From positions 62,001-126,000 of the forward strand of contig CAXSBR010000008.1 of the NCBI GenBank assembly GCA_964236495.1: 64,000 bases of DNA. The letters are read 5' to 3'. Shown one piece after another: positions 59,523 to 64,000 of this stretch. This DNA comes from CAXSBR01 sp964236495. GTDB taxonomy: Bacteria; Actinomycetota; Actinomycetes; Mycobacteriales; Jatrophihabitantaceae. The translations under genes and the position numbers were made by a program. Within the stretch, counting starts at the first letter, position 1, and every line of letters starts with the position of its first letter. The notes beneath the pieces are model-generated. The model did not search any database, was not told where the DNA came from, and was given only the letters and a program-made list of their open reading frames with translations.

Positions 59523-61484
59523 GTGTCCGTCGATGTGAGCGAGCCCGAGGTCGGTACGCCCAGGGTCAGCGTTGTCGTTCCGACCTACGCCCCGGGCGAG
59601 CGCATCACTGGGCTGGTTCGATCGCTGGAGAATCAGACCCTGCCGGCCTCTGAGTTCGAGGTGATCTTCGTCGACGACGGCTCGCCGGGGAAGGACACCT
59701 GGACGCGTCTGCAGCAGATCCGCGACACCCACGACAACGTGCGGATCGAACGCATCGAGAATTCCGGCTGGCCGAGCCGGCCACGCAACGTCGGGTTGGA
59801 ACTAGCGCGCGGGCAGTACGTGCTGTTCATGGATCATGACGACGAGCTGTACCCCCGAGCGCTCGAAGCAGGCTATGCGATGGCCGCGCGCACCGGTGCC
59901 GACGTCCTGAACGGCAAGGAGACCCGCACCGACCAGCCGAAATGGGCGTTGGAGGTCTATACGGAGAACTTTGACAACGCCATTGATCGCCAGGACATTC
60001 ATCCGCTGATCCCGACGAACCCGCACAAATTGTTCCGTCGCGCGCTGCTTATGAAGCACGGCATCCGATTTCCCGAAGGACGCCGGGTGCTCTGGGAAGA
60101 CGTATTCTTCGCTCTCGACGTCGCCCAGCACGCCAAAGTCATCTCGGTGATGTCTGACACGCCTTTCTATCACTGGGTGCGCAAGGGCAAGACGGCGTCG
60201 TCGTCGTATCAGGAGAACATCGACGAGTACTGGCGCTGGGTTCGCGAGATTGTCCTGCAGACCAACGAAAAGCTTGCCGCACCGGAGCTGCGCGGGCAGT
60301 GGCGGCTGATGCTGCTGCATCAGTACCGCAGCCGCATCCTGGCCGTGCTGGGGACGTCGTTGTTCAAGGCGCCGGCTGAGGACTTCGAACTCGTTCGGCG
60401 GACCGTCGACGAGCTGATCGGCAACCACATCCCGGCCGAACTCGACCAGTACCTGACGCCCACGCAGCTGGGCCGGGCCGCGCTGTTGCGCAAGGGCCGC
60501 TGGGATTTGCTCAAGAAGCTTGTGGCGGTGGATTCGGGACTGCTCGGCGTAAGCACTGCGACATCGCTGAAGTGGACGCAGGGCACTCTGCAGATGACTG
60601 CGGAGTCACGCTGGAGCAGCGTTGGTGCTGCTGGGCTGGCTATCCGCTACGACGCCGACCGACTGGTACGCGACCTTCCCGGTGACGTGATGGCCGAACT
60701 GCCGCCGCAGGCGATCGACATGGAAGACGCGGTGCACGCGGCGAGCACCGGCTTCGCCATTCGCGCGCGCGACACCGGCCTGACCTGGATGCTCCCCGGC
60801 CAGTGCGAGCCGCGAATCGACGTAGTGGACGGTCGGCCGGAGCTGGTCGTGAGTGCCACCGGCCTTCTAGATCCGCAGACAGCCGTCTTCGGCCGCCCAC
60901 TGGATGAGACGTCGTGGGACGTCACCACCCGCAATGAACTCGTGGGCACAATCAATCAACGGGGGCTGCGCACGTCGATCGGCGCGCGCCCTTGCGTGCG
61001 CAACGGCCGGGTCTACATCGCCTATCGGGCTAAGACCAAGACGCTGAGCCTGGACGTCGACGAGCGGTATCGAAGTTTGGTGGGCTCGGCCAGACTCGAC
61101 CCGAAGCGCGTGCGGGTCACCGTCTCCGCGCCTGGCCGGATCGGCGCGCTGCTGGCGCACCGTCCGATTTCGACGTTCGAGCTGCCCTTCACCGGCGTGG
61201 CCACCAGCGACGACATCGCAGTCGCTGCTGACATACTGCTGCAACCAAGCCCGCAGGGGCAGACTCCGGTGATCGAGAAAATTTCCGGTAAGGGTCTTGA
61301 GGCGCAGGTATGGCCAGCCAAGATTGTGCCCGCAGAGGATGGCGTTTGGCTGGTGGCGACGATCCGTAAGTCGCCTGGGACGTACCTGCTGACCTTGCTG
61401 GCCCACGCCCGCTCTCTGGACACCGGCCTCGATGTCACGGTGGCTGTAGACGGCAATCTGAGTTTTGCAGAGCGCGCGGGCTGA
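59523..61484 (+). CDS. GT2 glycosyltransferase with long C-terminal region (wall-polymer type)
   Basis: 653 residues (GTG 59523; 59535 also possible). Residues 10-230: GT-A domain with VSVVVPTYAPGERITGLVRSLENQ, FVDDGSPGKDTW, NSGWPSRPRNVGLELARG, the metal motif FMDHDDELYPRAL, LFRRALLMKHGIRF and WEDVFFALDV. The rest (about 330 residues) is a beta-rich extension with no name I know. GT2s of this build occur in teichoic-acid-like clusters with TagF/TarL-type genes. It probably elongates a surface polymer. Confidence 0.86.
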   Translation: MSVDVSEPEVGTPRVSVVVPTYAPGERITGLVRSLENQTLPASEFEVIFVDDGSPGKDTWTRLQQIRDTHDNVRIERIENSGWPSRPRNVGLELARGQYVLFMDHDDELYPRALEAGYAMAARTGADVLNGKETRTDQPKWALEVYTENFDNAIDRQDIHPLIPTNPHKLFRRALLMKHGIRFPEGRRVLWEDVFFALDVAQHAKVISVMSDTPFYHWVRKGKTASSSYQENIDEYWRWVREIVLQTNEKLAAPELRGQWRLMLLHQYRSRILAVLGTSLFKAPAEDFELVRRTVDELIGNHIPAELDQYLTPTQLGRAALLRKGRWDLLKKLVAVDSGLLGVSTATSLKWTQGTLQMTAESRWSSVGAAGLAIRYDADRLVRDLPGDVMAELPPQAIDMEDAVHAASTGFAIRARDTGLTWMLPGQCEPRIDVVDGRPELVVSATGLLDPQTAVFGRPLDETSWDVTTRNELVGTINQRGLRTSIGARPCVRNGRVYIAYRAKTKTLSLDVDERYRSLVGSARLDPKRVRVTVSAPGRIGALLAHRPISTFELPFTGVATSDDIAVAADILLQPSPQGQTPVIEKISGKGLEAQVWPAKIVPAEDGVWLVATIRKSPGTYLLTLLAHARSLDTGLDVTVAVDGNLSFAERAG

Positions 61485-61546
61485 CCGTATGCGGCCCGCC
61501 TACTGCTGACTCGTGCCGCCACTGCCGCCCAGCTAACCCAAGTTCA

Positions 61547-62239
61547 CTACTCCCAATCTGCTTGGGCCATGATCTGGTCGGCGATCAGCAGATCAGTTCG
61601 AGTAGTGATCTTGATGTTGTAGTCCTCGCCACGCACGATCTTGACGCGGTGGCCGGTGTACTCGGCTACCAGGTCGGCGTCATCGCTGACCCGGGCGTAC
61701 TGATTGGCGACGGCGCCTGCGTAGGCACGCTCGAGCAACTCGCGCTGGAACACCTGCGGCGTCTGGCCGAGCCAGCTGTGTGCCCGGTCCAGCGAGCCGG
61801 TGATGAACTCGTCGTCGTCGACAACCTTGAGCTGCACCACCGTGGGCGTGCCCAGCATGGCCGCGCCGTGCTCCACACCGGCGTCGAGCGCCCGCGTGAT
61901 CAATTCGGCGTTGATGAATGGCCGCACGCCGTCGTGCACCAGAATCATCGAGCCCGTGGTGGCCTGAAGGCCGTTACGGGCGGAGATGAAGCGTTCCGCG
62001 CCACCGTCGACGAGCGTCACGGGCAGCTTCGCCTTGTCGATCAAGATGTAGGCGTACTCGTCCCGGTTCTCCGGGCTGATCGTCACAACAATCTCGTCCA
62101 CGACGGGGTGGACGAACTCGCGCACCGTCTTCTCCAGCACGGTGATCCCGTTCATCTTGACCAGCAGTTTGTTGCCGCCGAAGCGCACTCCACGCCCGGC
62201 ACATGTCACGATGGCCGAGACTTTGTGGGACTTGTACAT
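61547..62239 (-). CDS. IspD/TarI-family cytidylyltransferase
   Basis: 230 residues. Nucleotidyltransferase fold: SAIVTCAGRGVRFGGNKLLVKMNG (CTP loop), ILVHDGVRPFINAE, TPTVVQLKVVDDDEF, WLGQTPQVFQRELL and VSDDADLVAEY with VRGEDYNIKITTRTDLLIAD. It could be IspD (isoprenoid synthesis) or a TarI-like enzyme that makes CDP-ribitol or another CDP-polyol. The setting among glycan genes and beside an epimerase, with IspF absent, favours the second. It runs with the epimerase upstream, 45 bp apart. Confidence 0.88.
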   Translation of the reverse strand: MYKSHKVSAIVTCAGRGVRFGGNKLLVKMNGITVLEKTVREFVHPVVDEIVVTISPENRDEYAYILIDKAKLPVTLVDGGAERFISARNGLQATTGSMILVHDGVRPFINAELITRALDAGVEHGAAMLGTPTVVQLKVVDDDEFITGSLDRAHSWLGQTPQVFQRELLERAYAGAVANQYARVSDDADLVAEYTGHRVKIVRGEDYNIKITTRTDLLIADQIMAQADWE

Positions 62240-62284
62240 GCCTGGAATCCTCGCTGATCAGACGGTCAAAGGCGGGCAGGGGGA

Positions 62285-63085
62285 TCAGCGCGTTGGTGCC
62301 GATGCGCCTTGGACGTCGGCGACGAAGGCGCGCAGTGCCGCCAATTCGGCGGCTTCGTCCATGAGGTACCCCGGCGGTCCACCGAACAGCTCGGCGTGCA
62401 CGGTGCGCATGTCGCGGGTGTACATCTGCGCAAACGCGTTGGGCGCGCCAGGAACCGTCTGGGCGCTGATGTCGCGGTCGAAGCACTCCGCCGCCACCCG
62501 GGCGCTGGTCAATGCGGGCGTGGCCACGTTGAGCGTCGCCAGCCCGGCGTCCAGCGCTATTTCGACGTCGCCCCACAGCCGGCGCAGGTCGTAGTACTGG
62601 AACCGATCGTCAGGCCGAATGTATTCGACGCGGTAGTCGTGCAGCAGGTCGTAGACGATGCCCTTCTTCAGCGCCGCGCCGTAGAGCTGCGGCAACCGGA
62701 CGGCGAGGGTAGGGAATCGGGCAGCAAGCCGGCGTTCCATCTGGAGGCGATTCGCTCCGTAGGGCGTCAAACCGTCCACGCTGAGCGCAGTGGTTTCGTC
62801 GGGCGACGTCCCGCCGGGATAGATGCAGACGGTGGAGACGAACACCAACTGGGCAATGTGCACAGTGGACAGCACGGCGAGGTACTGCTCGATGGCGGCC
62901 AGGTCTTGCGCGCTGTGCTGGTTCACCCAGTGCGAGTCCGCCCGGCTGGCCGCGCTGACTACGAGGTCGTAGGACTGCCCGCGGAGCTCGTCGATGTTGG
63001 CGGTGTTGTAGCAGTCGGTGAAGGAATGTGCCGCGCGCACGTTGGAGCCGACGAACCCGGTGTATCCGATCAGGGCAGTTCTCAC
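62285..63085 (-). CDS. NAD-dependent epimerase/dehydratase family protein
   Basis: 266 residues. The N-terminal turn reads ALIGYTGFVGSNV (G-x-x-G-x-x-G), then VVSAASRADSHWVN, FVSTVCIYPGG and the catalytic-like YGANRLQMERRL (Y-x-x-x-R in place of the usual Y-x-x-x-K). It is short for the family. The missing lysine suggests altered or lost oxidoreductase activity, unless another residue serves. It lies directly upstream of the cytidylyltransferase, so it probably makes or modifies the CDP-activated unit of the polymer. Confidence 0.85.
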   Translation of the reverse strand: MRTALIGYTGFVGSNVRAAHSFTDCYNTANIDELRGQSYDLVVSAASRADSHWVNQHSAQDLAAIEQYLAVLSTVHIAQLVFVSTVCIYPGGTSPDETTALSVDGLTPYGANRLQMERRLAARFPTLAVRLPQLYGAALKKGIVYDLLHDYRVEYIRPDDRFQYYDLRRLWGDVEIALDAGLATLNVATPALTSARVAAECFDRDISAQTVPGAPNAFAQMYTRDMRTVHAELFGGPPGYLMDEAAELAALRAFVADVQGASAPTR

Positions 63086-63201
63086 CGCGCGACAGCTCCG
63101 ATCATCGCTCGTTCTCCTCTTCCGTCGCCGTCATCCTAGAGGCGCCGGCGGGCGCAGCTGCGCGGTTCGTGCGCCCGGTTGCGGCAGCACGCCGGCCGGG
63201 C

Positions 63202-63224
63202 GCAGCCACGTTTGACGTGGCTGC
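63202..63224. promoter_or_regulatory. Palindrome upstream of the Lrp/AsnC gene
   Basis: GCAGCCACG-TTTGA-CGTGGCTGC, a perfect 9-bp inverted repeat with a 5-nt centre, 16 bp before the Lrp start and in the divergent promoter region. It could be the regulator's own operator or an attenuator hairpin. Confidence 0.6.
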
Positions 63225-63239
63225 GTCGATCCGGTCGAC

Positions 63240-63746
63240 TTGACGACTGTGGATTCCCTCGATCTTCAACTGGTGAACGCGCTTCGCCGCAATGCTCGCG
63301 CGAGCTACGCCGAGCTGGCCCGCACAGTCGGATTGTCGGCGCCTTCGGTGCACGAACGCGTCAGCAAGCTGGAGAGCTCGGGCGTTCTACGCGGTTACCA
63401 CGCCTTGGTGTCGCCCGAAGCACTGGGCAACGCCATGAGCGCCTTGATCGGCATCTTCCTCACCGACAAGGGCGACGTGGACAAGGTCAGTACCGCGCTG
63501 GGTGAGGTGGCCCAAGTCGAGGACTGCTGGTTCGTCGCCGGCGAAGAAGCATTCATGATCAAGGTCCGGGTACCTGACGTTGCCGAGCTGGAGCAGCTGA
63601 TCGGCACCGTAACGCGCATCGAGGGCGTTGCTCGAACCCGTACGACGGTGGTGCTGTCGACGAAGTTCGAGGGCCGGCTGAATGTCGCTGGCGCACGAGA
63701 CAGCGAAGCGGACAGCCAGCTCATCGGCGCAGATCAAACCGGCTAG
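63240..63746 (+). CDS. Lrp/AsnC-family transcriptional regulator
   Basis: 168 residues from TTG 63240 (GTG 63249 also possible). N-terminal helix-turn-helix: LDLQLVNALRRNARASYAELARTVGLSAPSVHERVSKLESSGVL; C-terminal RAM (ACT-like) sensor domain from about residue 65 with VEDCWFVAGEEAFMIKVRVPD. Such proteins respond to amino acids and often regulate themselves and a neighbour. A palindrome lies upstream, a hairpin downstream. The effector is unknown. Confidence 0.93.
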   Translation: MTTVDSLDLQLVNALRRNARASYAELARTVGLSAPSVHERVSKLESSGVLRGYHALVSPEALGNAMSALIGIFLTDKGDVDKVSTALGEVAQVEDCWFVAGEEAFMIKVRVPDVAELEQLIGTVTRIEGVARTRTTVVLSTKFEGRLNVAGARDSEADSQLIGADQTG

Positions 63747-63747
63747 T

Positions 63748-63780
63748 GCCACCTACGTGCCTGGACGGCACGTAGGTGGC
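63748..63780. terminator. Hairpin after the Lrp/AsnC gene
   Basis: A perfect 14-bp stem, GCCACCTACGTGCC with its complement, and a 5-nt loop (TGGAC), beginning two bases after the stop codon. It lies between convergent genes and has no T-tract. Confidence 0.8.
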
Positions 63781-63820
63781 AGGTAGGCAGCGCCGCTGAG
63801 CTATCTCGTTGGTGACCGAA

Positions 63821-64000
63821 TTAGAACGAGGTGAAGAGGTAGGAAATGACCGGGTCGTGGTCAGAAGGCATTACCCCGATGTACTTCCCGCCGGACACGT
63901 GCAATGCGTGCCGGATGGAGTAGAAGGCAACGCCCTGTGAGGCGTAGATGTGATCGATGCTGTCGCCGAAGGCCGGAGCGGTGCGCAGGTACTGATTTGC
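63821..64000 (-). CDS. Endonuclease/exonuclease/phosphatase-family protein, C-terminal part
   Basis: The last 59 residues of a gene running leftward from beyond the window edge. They include a PAFGDSIDHIYAS stretch with a catalytic Asp-His pair and end with the MPSDHDPVISYLF tail, where SDH is the closing catalytic triplet of the endonuclease/exonuclease/phosphatase (DNase I-like) fold. The N-terminal part, and so any signal peptide, is not visible. Confidence 0.75.
   Translation of the reverse strand, partial: ANQYLRTAPAFGDSIDHIYASQGVAFYSIRHALHVSGGKYIGVMPSDHDPVISYLFTSF

Overview
The window is gene-dense, high-GC DNA from an actinobacterium. Evidence for this: mshA (mycothiol synthesis), a BldC-type regulator, a 32-residue bS22 ribosomal protein, SenX3-RegX3 with PhoU, a rex-hemACDB locus, System II cytochrome c maturation (ResA/CcdA/ResB/CcsB), a UbiD/UbiA/UbiX trio of the futalosine menaquinone type, many GTG/TTG starts, and runs of genes joined by 4-base ATGA/GTGA overlaps. 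The genus cannot be fixed from the sequence alone.

0-11.7 kb is a sugar or sugar-acid catabolic island. A GntR/UTRA regulator (359-1222) faces a long leftward block: cupin sugar-phosphate isomerase, FGGY kinase, D-2-hydroxyacid dehydrogenase, KDPG-family aldolase, shikimate-dehydrogenase-like oxidoreductase, phosphotriesterase-family hydrolase, SDR, and an RbsA/RbsC/RbsB-type importer. A 23-bp sequence is repeated without change before the first gene and before the SDR. A variant with the same core dyad sits just upstream of gntR. This reads as a self-contained regulon of unknown substrate, and it is the best candidate here for an undescribed pathway.

11.7-26.2 kb is mostly core genome: tRNA-Lys, cysteine dioxygenase plus rhodanese behind a possible leader peptide, flavin reductase, a methyltransferase, murB, mshA, gpmA, a zinc dehydrogenase, an AI-2E-family transporter, phoU divergent from senX3-regX3 with a three-unit PHO box between them, proline dehydrogenase, proC, bldC and bS22. 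26.2-32.7 kb holds a 92-bp tandem repeat, glpK-glpD, a DUF559-like nuclease gene bracketed by two 44-bp hairpin elements, a glycosyltransferase with pentapeptide repeats, and a glutaredoxin-like gene.

32.7-50.8 kb is the redox and respiration block. A Rex operator precedes rex-hemA-hemC-hemD, followed by hemB, a rhodanese, hemL, a histidine phosphatase, resA-ccdA-resB-ccsB, a small membrane protein, and the UbiD-UbiA-UbiX genes, then a zinc dehydrogenase and a VOC protein. Heme supply, cytochrome c assembly and quinone synthesis therefore lie side by side, with the first step under NADH/NAD+ control. 51-53.1 kb is a large-subunit catalase. 53.4-63.1 kb is a cell-surface glycopolymer cluster: LicD-methyltransferase fusion, small coupled proteins, GT2-methyltransferase fusion, flippase-like membrane protein, GT-C-like transferase, large GT2, IspD/TarI-like cytidylyltransferase and an epimerase. 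Its middle has visibly lower GC. The window ends with an Lrp/AsnC regulator and the C-terminus of an endonuclease/exonuclease/phosphatase-family protein. I saw no insertion sequence, CRISPR array, rRNA or phage gene.
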